From positions 242,001 through 306,000 of the forward strand of contig OX243826.1 in NCBI GenBank assembly GCA_945859605.1: DNA of 64,000 nt, written 5' to 3'. Below the pieces are notes generated by a model. That model saw only the letters and a program-made list of their open reading frames with translations. It was not told where the DNA came from and did no database searches. Source of the DNA: Lumbricus rubellus. Its lineage: Eukaryota; Annelida; Clitellata; Crassiclitellata; Lumbricidae. The translations under genes and the position numbers were made by a program. Below, piece after piece: positions 23,604-34,993 of the stretch (position 1 is the first letter of the stretch; every line of letters starts with the position of its first letter).

Positions 23604-23897
23604 TTCATTCATTCATTCATTCATTCATTCATTCATTCATTCATTCATTCATTCATTCATTCACTCATTCATTCATTCATTCATTCATTCATTCATTCAT
23701 TCTTTCATTCATTCATTCATTCATTCATTCATTCATTCATTCATTCACTCATTCATTCATTCATTCATTCATTCATTCTTTCATTCATTCATTCATTCAT
23801 TCATTCATTCATTCATTCATTCATTCATTCATACATTCATGCATTCATACATTCATGCATTCATACATTCATTTAATCATTCATTCATTCAATCATT
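23604..23897. repeat. (CATT)n microsatellite
   Basis: About 290 bp of ATTC/CATT tetramers with occasional CACT, CTTT and CATA variants. The IHSF-repeat reading frame is an artefact. Confidence 0.97.
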
Positions 23898-24343
23898 AGG
23901 CTAAATGAATTTGTATTACGCCTCTCAAAGAGGACTAGGCCTACTCATTAATTAAGTGCCAATGTGAAATAATAAGGTACATATCGATAAAAATTGCACT
24001 AAGATCGTTCATAAAAATTAATAAGACGTTGTTCATACGATGTATTTTATTTGCAAATCCAACTACAGACGATAGCAAGGTTAATGTTCTCAAGATCAAA
24101 GTCAGTACACACATAATAACATTTGATCACACGGTTAAGCAAGTTCGGGTAAGATTGACTAAGGTAAAAGCGACGCAGATGGGCAGCCATTGGTACAAAA
24201 TATGAGGATAATATATCGCCAATGGCAATACTATGATAACAATTATAGGATAGCGACAAATTTGCAATCAGCCTCTGCATTACCTTCTTTACAAAGAAAC
24301 TAACTATGGGATATTAATTCGTCCAAATAATGTTTTGCAAACA

Positions 24344-24655
24344 GACTTCCAGTTTCTTCATATTTCAAACCAAGGCTGTCTAGGTACCTATAGCACTTCC
24401 AGTTTCTTCATATTTCAACCCAAGGCTGTCTAGTTACCTATAGCACTTCCAGTTTCTTCATATTTCAACCCAAGGCTGTCTAGTTACCTATAGCACTTCC
24501 AGTTTCTTTATATTTCAAACCAACCAAGGCTGTCTATTTATCTATAGAACTTCCAGTTTCTTCTTATTTCAAACCAACCAAGGCTGTCTAGTTACCTATA
24601 GAACTTCCAGTTTCTTCATATTTCAAACCAAGGTTGTCTATTTATCTATGGCACT
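24344..24655. repeat. 50-54-bp minisatellite, six copies
   Basis: Units start near 24344, 24395, 24445, 24495, 24549 and 24603. Each has ACTTCCAGTTTCTTC, ATATTTCAAACC and AAGGCTGTCTA. Periods of 50 and 54 alternate through a 4-bp CCAA duplication. Confidence 0.93.
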
Positions 24656-25501
24656 TGCTCCATCTTCAATTGCTACTCTTCACTGAAACTACCTCCAATA
24701 ATGCCCCTACTATAACTATTGCTAACACTCTCCAACTAACCTATTCTGCTAATCTTACCAGTGCAGAAATGCACAATTTTTTGCACATTGCTATTCAAAA
24801 ATAGTTGCATATAAATTACTCCCCTTTACCTGCTGTTCCGGATGGCTTTGCATCTCTAATTCTAATTCAATTACATGTGTAAATCTATGGTTTGCAAAGA
24901 CAAAATCATGACAATCAAAATTTTACGGGCATACTCAGAACATGTTTTGTGGTCCCACAGCCTAATTTAATAAGGAGAAACACACCGAGCAAAAACCTAA
25001 TGAGGAAGACACTTCAAAGAGAACAATTTGTATGGTGATAGAACTTTCTTAATCCGACATTTCGAGCACGTGTATGTGCAACTACCGGGCATAGGCCTAG
25101 TTCACAAAACGGTGGTAAAACGCACAGAAACTTCAAAATCTTCACCGGAAAATTAAACCTAAGCAGACCAGGGTCTGCAGAAACTGTTGGATGTACGCTT
25201 TGCAATACCTAAACTCTGCTGCTTTCAGGTTTTCTTTCCATATAAAATCTAAGCTAATTATAAGCGAGGATAAACAGACAAGCATAGCAGATAATCGGAC
25301 CATTTCTATGGCTTGGTCTTAATACTCAAGTCGAGCAACAGCTCTAAGCTTACATACAGAAATAAGCTAGACTTTCAAGTTTACGAAACTTTATCTAAAA
25401 GCAAGAGAAGAAAACTGTTATTCACGGCTAACAATCATTTTATACTGACGGAAATGTTCCACAAAATTGAGAGTGATTCAAGTGAGTGCGATCTCTGCAT
25501 C
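24656..25501. other. Intergenic, 3' flank of gene C
   Basis: No gene or repeat is recognised apart from the probable 3'UTR of gene C at its right end. The frame starting at 25313 on the plus strand is antisense to gene C exon 4. Confidence 0.5.
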
Positions 25502-28500
25502 TTAATTCTTCGAGTATGCGGCAGGCTGGACGTTCGCCATCGGCACCTCACCAATGTAGACTGGATTTGGTCCTTGCACCAAAGCCTCTGCTTCATCGAA
25601 GTACGGCATTTCCACTTCAGTGACTTGTTGCTGGGTGGCGTTGAGTGTATTGATGCGGAAACAACCTGTATCAATCTTGACGATGGTAACGAAGAGGAGT
25701 CTTCCGAGCAACCTCGTACATCCTCTCAGATGCTTCTGGCCGGCATCGAGGTTGTAGAACTGGATGCAGATGGATGCACCTCGCTTGAGGAAGGGAATTC
25801 CGGCGCAGATGGGTGGTGGGTTTCTTGCTGAAAACACACAGTGGCAACGAATCATGCTAACATTCACGTTATGACCATTATAAAGTGACTAGTGTCTGCG
25901 TTACCACAGTTTTCAAGGCCAGGTTGGTGGTCCGCTAGAATGGTCAGCTTATCACTAATCGCGAGGGTTAACAGCATCACCAGAGAAGGTCCAAAACAAT
26001 TTATAATAAGCATAGGCGTACGAGGCGAAGGTGCAGGGGGGTGGCAAATGCCCCCAACTTTCGGGCAAGTGTGGTTTTTGGGCAAACACAGACACCCAAA
26101 CGACTAAAACAATGGGTCGTCAACTTTCGGGCAAGTCTGGTTTTTCGGGCACACACAACCCCGAACGACAAAAAAGGTCGTCAACTTTTTTCCGGATATA
26201 TTTTTCGGGCAGAAGTTCAATCTTTGCCCCCCCACTGCTGAAAACTCCCGTAGCCTATGATTTTAAGTCTTATAATAATTTTTACAATCTTCGTTTGATT
26301 TCAAACTGCCGTAATATTACTGTAGTATGATTGCAATTCGTGGTATGAACGCATGATCAAAAGTTATAACATGTGCGGAATTTAACCCTTTTGCCAGACA
26401 TACATGGTGCCATAGCATCTTACTGCTCATCTCACTAGCGCCATATGTGGAAAGGACGACTGGGCCCCCCTTGGAATGGTAAGGTTATAGCGAGAAGCGA
26501 ACCCGCGTCCGTATGCTTTCCGTGCCAGAGTGCCACCATTGCCCCAAACCACTTTTTCCACATTCAAGTATTTTGCGTATGTCCTGCAAAAAAATTAATG
26601 GTAGTAGTGCCGCAGATGGTACATGTATTATTAGGCTATAATTATCAGACCGAGTAAAAGCAGGAAGGTCATTCCTTAGCAATGGTTCAACAGAGTTGAA
26701 GGCTGTTAGCAGTCCAAGAGCATGAAATTAAGCGCAGTGTTCCAAGGAAGCCATCTCAGGTTGTAGTACCAACGACCGTAATTTATGCACAGTCTTGTTA
26801 TGTTAGAAGATCACGACGGTCAAAAGAACGGAGAGGGCGTACAGTGGTAGCTTAGATAAGCTGCCTAATTGGAGGTAGCGAGGAGCAAGATCAAAACATT
26901 TGGAACGGTTACTCGCCTATTTCGTTTGAAAACTTCTTGCAAACGAATAAATGAACAAAAGTAGGCTATAAAAGTGAAGATTAAGAAGAAGATGATGAAG
27001 AAGAAGAAGAAGAAGAAGAGAAGGAAGAAGAAGAAGAAGAAGAAGAAGAGGAGGGGAGAGGAGGAGGGGAGAGGAGGAGGAGAAGCAAGAAGGAGAAAGT
27101 TAAGAAGAAGTAGAAGAATAAGAAGATGAACAGGAAGAAGAGGAATAGGCCTACGTTAATCTAAAATCATGAGATACCTCAATGTGTGTATACGACAAAA
27201 ATGTTAGCGACTTCATTTGTTCAGAATTTTCATACGTTGCCATTCCTCTCCCTCACTGACTGAACATTCTTACTACAGACAATGTTAGATCAGTACAGTA
27301 GTGATAATAGAAGATCATCATTACCTGAGACTTCCTTTGAGAAGATTCTGCGACCTGCGTAGTCAAGAGTGACCAGAATTCCATAGTTGCGAGGAAGATA
27401 GGAAACGGTCAAGCAAGCTATGACAACACAGAAATTGTATCAACAATAATATTATGGATTATCACAACAAAAGATATATAATATGCTATGCAATCAATGA
27501 ATAATATTATCGCAAGAAACATGGCCGAGACTTAGGGAGACGGGGCAAGGTCTCCGAGGTTTGTAGTGGTGTGGGACGGAGTTGCTTATATAGATATCTC
27601 CAATATTTCAGAGTATTTCGTAAACTGTATGATTCTAAATTTATACCGTGCTGTCCACTGTTTACCCGTTATCAGCAATTCTATTAACATGACAGCTTAA
27701 AATGATTCCATTCCAGTGTGGTAGTTTGGAAATAAAAAAAGAATTGAACACGGGATGGGGAACTTTTTAAGTCTTACACCACGACTATCGACATTGAAAA
27801 GATTAGAAATTTCGTTAAAATTACATCCTAAAAAGCTATCATTGCTGTGAAGATCTAAAGGAAATTTTGACAACGGAGAGGAAAGACATCCATTACCAAA
27901 GACTCTGTTTGTCTTTCGGTTGCTCATTCGTCGTCCCAAACCCAGGACCAAGTCGCCGCGTAAGCCATCAACACTTTAGTTTATACTACCAACCAATAAT
28001 TGGTTTACCCTAACAATAGATTAGTAGATTAGATTAGTAGCCAATCTCAAACAACAGACTGCATTATCACAGCTGATATAGCCTAATTATTATCTCCCGG
28101 ATGTTCTAAGCGGACTTACGATCTCCCTCACCGACTGTTCTTACTGCCGACAACTATGTGGGCTAGACTAAGTGTAGTCATGATAAAGCCATAAGTCAAG
28201 TAAGTCAAGTTCTAAAATTTACTATTCAGTAGCCTCCTCAGGAGCACTTCCGACCCAACATCGGCTAAAGAGAACAGTTTTAAGATTGCGATAGAACGCG
28301 TCAGAGAAACCCCTTGCAGCCATAGGCGCAGGTATGGAAGCAACCCAATCCAGTCCACATGGCCAACAACAGAGAAAGCGAGTATCTTGCTTCCTGGTAG
28401 AAATCCGCGCTTGGGGAACAAGAAGTTCGCCCTGTGCAGAGGAGCGAAGAAAGCGGTGGACTGAGAAATCCCTGAGATCCTTTCAAGTGTCTTAAACTCA

Positions 28501-29846
28501 GGATGAGTTAGAATCAAGATTTGTTTACTCACTGTTTCCGTTCACGTTGAGTTTCGGGACTCTGATGAATTTGCAGCAGGAACATTGCAGTCCTCTACAG
28601 TTGCATCCATTTGGATCCATTTCTACATCATTCTCACCATCCTCCTCTTCCTCATCTTCCATTGCTGTTCCCTCTCGCACTTTGCTCGCTATCTTCGCTT
28701 CGAAGATAAGTTGTACGTTTCGAAGCAGCTCCTGAATTTCCTGCATCGACTCCAAATCGCTTTCTAAAGAAGAGGACACACGAGACAGACCGCAACAAAA
28801 TTAATTAACATGCGAAATCGCGAATAAATACAGTAACAAGTGCCATTCAGGTATAATAATAGACGAGATTGCTATCCATCTTGGGTTTTCCCGTTCTAGA
28901 CAATGTCTCATCAGTCTATTGCGGCATGTGTGTGTGTGTGTGTGTGTGTTTGTGTGTGTGTTTGTGTGTGTTTGTGTGTGTGAAATTAGTTGCGAGAAAA
29001 AAATCAGTTGACTTGACTTGATATGTAAATTAATAAGCAAATGTAATTACTAGCCTATGTCCCGTTATGTTATTTAATAAATTTTGTATAGCGCCTCTTC
29101 AAGGTAGGCTACTCGGAAGAGCTCCCGGCCCATCCAAAGCTAAAAAATAAGACTTTTTTAGATTCTTCAGTAACGGAGTGGAGTGGCCCATAAGCAATAA
29201 GCGCAGTGTGACAGGGAGACTATCTCAGGTTGTGGTAACAGCGACCATAATAAAATTATGCACACAATGTCATGTTATGCATACCTGTTATGCATAACAG
29301 ACAGCTATGAAACCGTCGCTGCAGTGTAATCATTGTGGAAAAATAACGGGGGTTGGACCATTATCCACTTGGAATCGGGGTGTGAAAAACAAACTTTAAC
29401 ATGGGGCTCTAAGAAAGACTGAGGGGGTTGAAACCCCCAGCCCCCGGCAATTCTCACCCTGCGTCGCTGATTGCCTTATAACACGGAGAGAACTGTAGGA
29501 GGTTCTAACCTACTCTTCTTCTTCTTCTCGCTTATCTACTGTGTATTATATACGAGGGAATCGTCAGCAAGTCCTGCAAAGATCGACGCTTTCGACTGAT
29601 GCTAAATCATTAGATAATGTTTTCAAATAGATAGGCTATGGTATATACAATTATTCCATCTAATAACTACGATTATCTTCGATTTCGTTTACGTTTTGAT
29701 ACACTGCACTGAACCAATGATCTGAATATGGTTAACTTACGAGGAGGTGAAACTTCAAGATCATTCTGTGCTGAGACAAGACTCAGAACGAAGACGACGA
29801 CGAAGAAGACGCCGCTTGTCATCGACAGATTCTTCAGCAGAGACAT
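25502..29846 (-). CDS. Gene C: secreted Cys-rich protein, DUF4773-like
   Basis: The coding exons are 29846-29741, 28763-28533, 27417-27325 and 25827-25502 (756 nt, 251 aa), all in phase 1. The signal peptide MSLLKNLSM...LVSA has 26 residues. The helix is DLESMQEIQELLRNVQLIFE. The acidic linker MEDEEEEDGENDVEMD is partly a GAA/GAG codon run. The Cys cluster is CNCRGLQCSCC, followed by IRVPKLNVNG. Exon 3 encodes TCLTVSYLPRN...IFSKEVS. The last exon opens ARNPPPIC, then SICIQFYNL, RGC and TGCFRI, and has a long tail ending PAAYSKN. With ten cysteines this copy best fits the family pattern I recall for DUF4773 (C-C-CC, then ARNPPPxC). Introns 1 and 3 carry copies of one dispersed repeat, and intron 3 has a MITE. 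Function unknown; secreted by inference. Confidence 0.88.
26011..26259 (+). mobile_element. hAT-type MITE, CATAGGCGTACG family, copy 2 (intron 3 of gene C)
   Basis: Termini CATAGGCGTACGAGGCG and CTCCCGTAGCCTATG. The flanking octamers ATAATAAG and ATTTTAAG match at 6 of 8 positions, so this is an older or decayed insertion. The interior has GGGCAAGTCTGGTTTTTCGG and TTTTTCGGGCAGAAGTTCAA. Confidence 0.82.
26690..26830. repeat. Dispersed repeat, copy in intron 3 of gene C
   Basis: Shares AAGCGCAGTGTKCCA, CCATCTCAGGTTGT and TTATGCACA motifs in order with 29170-29290 in intron 1 of the same gene. The family is unidentified. Just upstream, about 26463-26555 on the minus strand has tRNA-like A-box and B-box matches (TGGCACTCTGG, GGGTTCGCTTC). 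Confidence 0.5.
26985..27135. repeat. (GAA/GAG)n purine tract in intron 3 of gene C
   Basis: A purine-only strand of AAG, GAGG and GAAG units. Not coding. Confidence 0.9.
28927..28981. repeat. (GT)n microsatellite in intron 1 of gene C
   Basis: GT dinucleotides with TTTGTG interruptions, immediately upstream of gene C exon 2. Confidence 0.95.
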
Positions 29847-29914
29847 CGTAGCTGATTTGTAGTCGAAGGAGAGGAAACCAGACTGAACCTCTTTAGATCG
29901 CAGTGAAGACCACA

Positions 29915-29950
29915 ACTGAATTCAAAGCTAACGAACCACATTTATATAAC
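29915..29950 (-). promoter_or_regulatory. Gene C TATA box, close to the start codon
   Basis: On the minus strand TATATAAA at 29948-29941 lies about 95 bp upstream of the ATG. No spliced leader is needed, unlike A, B, E, F and G. GTTCCTGTTAGATTG lies about 90 bp further upstream (about 30033-30047), as in A and B. Confidence 0.55.
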
Positions 29951-30535
29951 ATCATCTGCCGACTATGTATCTAATTAGTAATTGTTTACAGAGTGGGTAA
30001 TCAATTATGAAATTGAATGACAAGACAATGCCAGTTCCTGTTAGATTGTTATCAGCGTCCAGAGATTCAGCATTCATGTCAGGGCTTTGTCAGACATCAG
30101 ATCATCATGTCTGATTCGTAGAATAGGAAGCTGCAAGTTGCTTTGATCCTGCTACAATAATTATTGTCGGATAATTATTAGTTCTACCACGCATTGTTGT
30201 GATGACCAAACAATGTCAGTTAAGTTGACCAAAGTAACAATCACTTCATTTGGTACAATTGTACATACGAGAACATCGTATTAATAATAATTGTCTTGTA
30301 CGGTCACTATCACAGTGCATCCGATGAACTCTTAACGTGCGCTATATGAAATCCAATATAATTATTTAGTTGCATACATACGTGCATGCATGCTTCAGCA
30401 CATACATACCTACTCACCGACATGCAGAGTTAGATTGACAGACAAACAGACAGATAAACGGACGGATGGACAGATAGATAGATAGATATTGGATGGATAG
30501 ATGGATGGATGGATCGCTAGATAGATAATGATGAC

Positions 30536-30538
30536 TAC

Positions 30539-30576
<38 letters not shown>

Positions 30577-30600
30577 CGATGAGGATGATGAGGATGATGG
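30536..30600. repeat. (GAT)n microsatellite
   Basis: GAT triplets with GAC and GAG variants. Preceded by GATA/GATG tetramers at about 30475-30530. Confidence 0.93.
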
Positions 30601-30642
30601 TGAATTTGTGATGATAATAATAATTATATATAATAAGACGCT

Positions 30643-30790
30643 ACATACATACATACATGCATACATACATACATACATAATACATACATACACACATACA
30701 TACATACATACATACATACATACATACATACATACATACATACATACATACATACATACATACATACATACATACATACATACATACATG
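30643..30790. repeat. (CATA)n microsatellite
   Basis: About 148 bp of ACAT tetramers. The MYVC-type reading frames are artefacts. Confidence 0.97.
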
Positions 30791-30799
30791 CAAGCTTGC

Positions 30800-31804
30800 A
30801 AATTCACAAGCATGTCTATACAATAGCAAGCTTACACATAATACAAATAAATTGTTTGCTTATTTCATAATTATTGCCAAATTTATTGGACTCGTGATGT
30901 TACTCTACTATAATTATTATAATTAATCTCTGACCCACAAAAGCTTCATCAAGATTTGATTCCTGCTAATCGGTTTACAACATAATTTGATAATTGACTA
31001 ATTGACCCACAGACCAATCGGAAAAGTTTTATCTTGGGTATATTACTGATGATCATAAAGCATTTCAATTCAGTTGAATTTATTTCCTGAATCAACAGAA
31101 TACAATTTTGGCAGTGAACTGAACATAGCATGCGGCACTGCTTGTGATCATCAAAGGGACATCCATTAGGGATGGACATTGGTCATGGACAACCCCGACA
31201 ATGGAACCACGCAGTATTCATGCAATAGAAAACCAGTAGCGCATGAAGGCCATGCAGTTCATAAAATTACAAGAAAACAAAGATATCAGGACAAAAACAT
31301 GCTAATATAAATATAAATGATACTACGAGTATAATATACAAGATAAATGATACAACATAACTAGAACTTTGGCTAACTACATGTATATCATACTCAATGA
31401 ATACTAAGTAGGAGTTAAGGTGATTTGCAGTTGTTTTCATGTGTATTCATTATTAAAATAATTGCCTCTACGGTCGTGATGACTGTTGCGCTGGAATTAA
31501 ACCCTGGTAACTATGATGACTTGGAGATTCAGGAAAACTGCGGAAGAGTGCAAGCAAGTGATGGGGAGGTATATCAACTCTCCATCAGGCAAGATTGGAG
31601 GATAAACACTTTGATGGTTCTTTTAGGGGTTCCGCTCCACAGATTTGGTGTTCAGCGTAGACTAAGAAGTGGCTGCAGACTTTCCGAGAGGATAGATATC
31701 GAAAAGAGAGAACCATGATGAAGAAGATCGAGTAGAACCGGTCGAGTTTGAGTGGCGAAAAGTAACTGTTGGCGACTGCAAGAGGGTTAAGGTTTGTTTG
31801 TTTG
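30800..31804. other. Intergenic, one unexplained open frame
   Basis: No gene is recognised. The plus-strand frame at 31425-31718 (97 codons) begins with a hydrophobic segment and contains ALELNPG, loosely like the ELNPG core of 2A-like peptides. It lacks the preceding Asp and the final Pro, and nothing downstream looks like a retrotransposon protein. Confidence 0.4.
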
Positions 31805-32029
31805 TATGTGCACTTGTTATAGCGCCCCATCAAGCTCTCTCTCTACTTAGAGGCGCTCTCGAATGCTGAGCGGACACTGCATCGGAGTTTCACGCCGAAG
31901 CGCTGAGCAATTGTGAGTTAAGGACTTGCCCAAGGTCCTTACGCGGCGAGGTGGATTCGAACCTCGAACCTTCCTTGAACCTTCCGGCTCAATGGCAACG
32001 ACGCGACCACTACACCACCACGCCCCACA
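31805..32029 (-). mobile_element. tRNA-derived SINE, reverse copy of an inverted pair
   Basis: Read on the minus strand the element begins TTGTGGGGCG, then has an A-box-like GGTGTAGTGG, a B-box GGTTCGAATCC, a CTTGGGCAAGTCCTT segment, GGCGTGAAACTCCGAT and a tail ATAACAAGTGCACATAC. The same order occurs at 32082, 38878 and 44229. It lies head to head with the copy at 32082. Confidence 0.88.
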
Positions 32030-32081
32030 AGGTGTTGAGCTTCACATCTTTCGTCTTCGTCTGTTTCGTTAACACTTCTTT

Positions 32082-32299
32082 GTGGGGCGAGGTGGTGCAG
32101 TGGGTATGTTCGTTGCCTTGCAGCCGGATAGTTGCAGGTTCGAATCCACCTCAAACCGCCGTGTATGGACCTTGGGCAAGTCCTTCACTCGCAATTGCTC
32201 TGCGTTTCGGCGTGAAACTCCGATTCAGTGTCCGCGCTGTAGTCGGGAGCGCTTCTGAATAGAAATCTTGAAAGGGCACTATAACAAGTGCACATACAT
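32082..32299 (+). mobile_element. tRNA-derived SINE, forward copy of an inverted pair
   Basis: Head GTGGGGCGAGGTGGTGCAGTGG with A-box-like sequence, B-box GGTTCGAATCC at about 32137-32147, tail ATAACAAGTGCACATACATG. It is separated from the reverse copy by a 52-bp spacer, so the pair could fold into a long hairpin. Confidence 0.88.
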
Positions 32300-34993
32300 G
32301 GGTAACACAACCTTTATGAAGAAGCACTAGCTATGTAAGCAGGAAATTACGATTACAAATCGGTTACTGTACACCTGTAGGCTACAGTGCCGTAGCCTAC
32401 AATAATTAGGCCTATTATTGACGGTGTCTGCTTCTTTAGTTAGCCGCAGATTAATTAATTAATGATCCGTTAACTTTGAGAGTGCTGCATAATTATAATT
32501 ATCATGTGCCCGGATAAAGAAAGTCAGGATGTTTGCTGGTTTATGTCTCATCAACCGAGAGCTTCCGTCATTGAAATGGACCTAGCTTAAATGGCAATTA
32601 ATGATTGTTGAATGTGTTATTGAAGTTTTCCGCTCACAAAGTTATCCGATTTGTGACACATAATTATAAGCATCTGTCAAATAAATTAATTTGCTTATTA
32701 ATTATAATTGTACAAATTGATAACTTGGCCTAAAAGTAAAGACCTTTGGTGATCTTTGGACTGCTTAGCTGTAGGCCTACACCGTTTAGCCATACAATCG
32801 TATAATTATTTCAACGTGTGAATTTATTTCTTCTCAATTTTTAAGTTGTTTGTTGCTTATCAATGTTCGAATTAATGTAATTATTATATTGGTTTAATTT
32901 TGTGATTTGTAAACCTTTCAACTGATCTGATTAATCTACAAAATGTGGACACATACATGCAGCTATGAAATACAATTTAGTAGCTAACTCGTTCTGCGAT
33001 TAAGTATATCCGCTTGTAAGGGCTAATTGGTTCAGATGCGCCAGGAGTGCCAGATGTACATATTCAAATTCAAGACTGTAATCAAGGGTTTACGACGATG
33101 TGAAGACGTGTGTAAGTAAGTAAGTAAGTAAATAAGTAAGTAAGTAAGAATATTATTTTTCTAGACTATGAACAAACGACGCACAGTAAGTCTGCAGAAG
33201 AAATAAATAATATAAGTCTTTACGCAGAGTCAAACAACATTCTGTAAATAAAACGTCTTCTGATAAATGCATCAGATCTATGTAGGGTTATATCATGTGG
33301 CCTGGGTCGATTATTGTATGGCGTAGGGACCGGCCTAACCTTCTAGAGAAACTACAGTTTAAAATTCTTTATGAAATATAACTGCAGTTTTAAAATTATT
33401 TCTAAATTATAAGCTTTTGCTCACTTAATAATAAGAGTCCAACTTTCTGACTTCACACTTAACCTAAAAATGTGACATAGGAGAAGTAAACCTAAATGCA
33501 TCAGCCACATTGACTCCTCGTGCATTTACAAAACTGACCAAGTTTTGTCTCATAAATCTCTCAAGTCTTTGTTTTCAATTGCCATGGCTGGGCTGGGAGC
33601 ACTACTGACCAGATTCTTGAAATAGAGCTATATAAGACCACAGACTGAATGAATGGATGAATTGCGTTGCAAGGATACTAATTATTTATAGGCCTACAAA
33701 AGAGAATTCAGTTATTCATAACTGCATCAGTACTTAGACCTGGTCTGCCTCGTAGCCAACGTGTTATGCACATGTATACGTGTTATGCACATGTATACGT
33801 CTTATGCACATGACTTGTATACGTGTTATGCACATGTATACGTGTTATGCACATGTATACGTGTTATGCACATGTATACGTGTTATGCACATGACTTGTA
33901 TACGTGTTATGCACATGTATACGTGTTATGCACATACGTGTTATGCACATGTCAGACCAGAATCATATGTTTTGTTGACATCAGAGTTCCCTCAAAAAAT
34001 TAAGGCACAAGCGTTCAATAGCCACCAAATTTTGGGATACACAGCTTTGATGGACGCCTGAAAGTCGATTCTATTAATACCCAAGTATCTATTTATAATT
34101 GATGTCGCTAAGCATTATTATGAGTGATGGATTTGTTCAAATTCCCCAGACAAGAAACGTCTCATGCAGGGAGAGAAAGGAGGGGGATCGAACTTGCAAC
34201 CTTCGTGTCACGATGCAACAGCAACTCATGAATAATTAAGAGTCATGTCACGACGGAAAGATTGTCCAGAGAAACCTTGCGCAGAACAACATCTTGTTAT
34301 AGCGAGAAGACTTTATTATAGATCTCTGATCGATCAGCTTTATTTGCTATTCCACTAAAATGCAGATCTTACTCTGATTATTCTAATCGAGCCTAATAAT
34401 GATAATAAAAATGATGATGATGATGATAATAATAATAAGTAACCGTCATCAATTACATTTCCCGGATATAGTTTGGAACGCCCAAGGATCATAGAAACAT
34501 AGGGCAAAAATAATAACAGGCCTATAAATAAAGATAATGATAATAGAAGTAATAGTGATACATTTAGTTATAGGCCTATTATTTCTTGCTCAATGTATTT
34601 GTGATCCCTCGGGCAAATATAATAATAGGCCTATAATAGATAAAGATAATGATAATAGAAGTAATAACAATGAGAGTAATATAGTAATAACAAAATATTA
34701 TTAATTAATGAGAACAATTAAGAAACAATAATGAATAGTCTAATAATAATTACTAATACTATAAATAGTCTGAGTGCTTAGGATGATGATAATGAGTATT
34801 GCGCTGGCAGATCTCCTGCCACAGCATTGAGTATGGTAAAGCTGCAGCATCTAGGCCTACGTTTTAGAAATTTAGATCCTATCGATTTTGATACTACACG
34901 TAGGTCACCCGAGTGAATCAGAGTTAAACAGTCTCGCTGAAATGAGACCTGATTCAACAGGTGTCAGCATGTGTACCGATGAAACTTTAGTGT
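32300..34993. other. Intergenic, AT-rich, satellites
   Basis: No gene is recognised. Contains a GTAA tetramer run (33113-33149), a fragment of the GGGAGC...TATATAA repeat (about 33588-33635, reverse), an 18-bp minisatellite (33757-33950), and AT-rich ATA/GAT triplet stretches (34395-34440, 34500-34760). At about 34150-34230 the minus strand has a tRNA-like B box (GGTTGCAAGTTCGATCCCC). Confidence 0.5.
33757..33952. repeat. 18-19-bp minisatellite, about ten copies
   Basis: Unit ACGTGTTATGCACATGTAT. Two copies have a GACTT insertion before GTAT, and one copy near the right end is shortened. Open frames on the plus strand are artefacts. Confidence 0.95.

Noticed and set aside
23586..23876. IHSF-repeat open frame
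   Set aside because: Translation of a CATT tetramer array; no start context or flanking coding sequence.
25313..25831. 172-codon plus-strand frame
   Set aside because: It is antisense to exon 4 of gene C, whose splice sites, Cys pattern and paralogues support the minus strand.
28212..28532. 106-codon minus-strand frame next to gene C exon 2
   Set aside because: It lies in the intron and includes a fragment of a dispersed repeat; no paralogue has a matching exon.
32082..32160. tRNA gene candidates with A and B boxes
   Set aside because: No acceptor stem or cloverleaf can be drawn, and the sequence continues into a SINE body shared by several copies.
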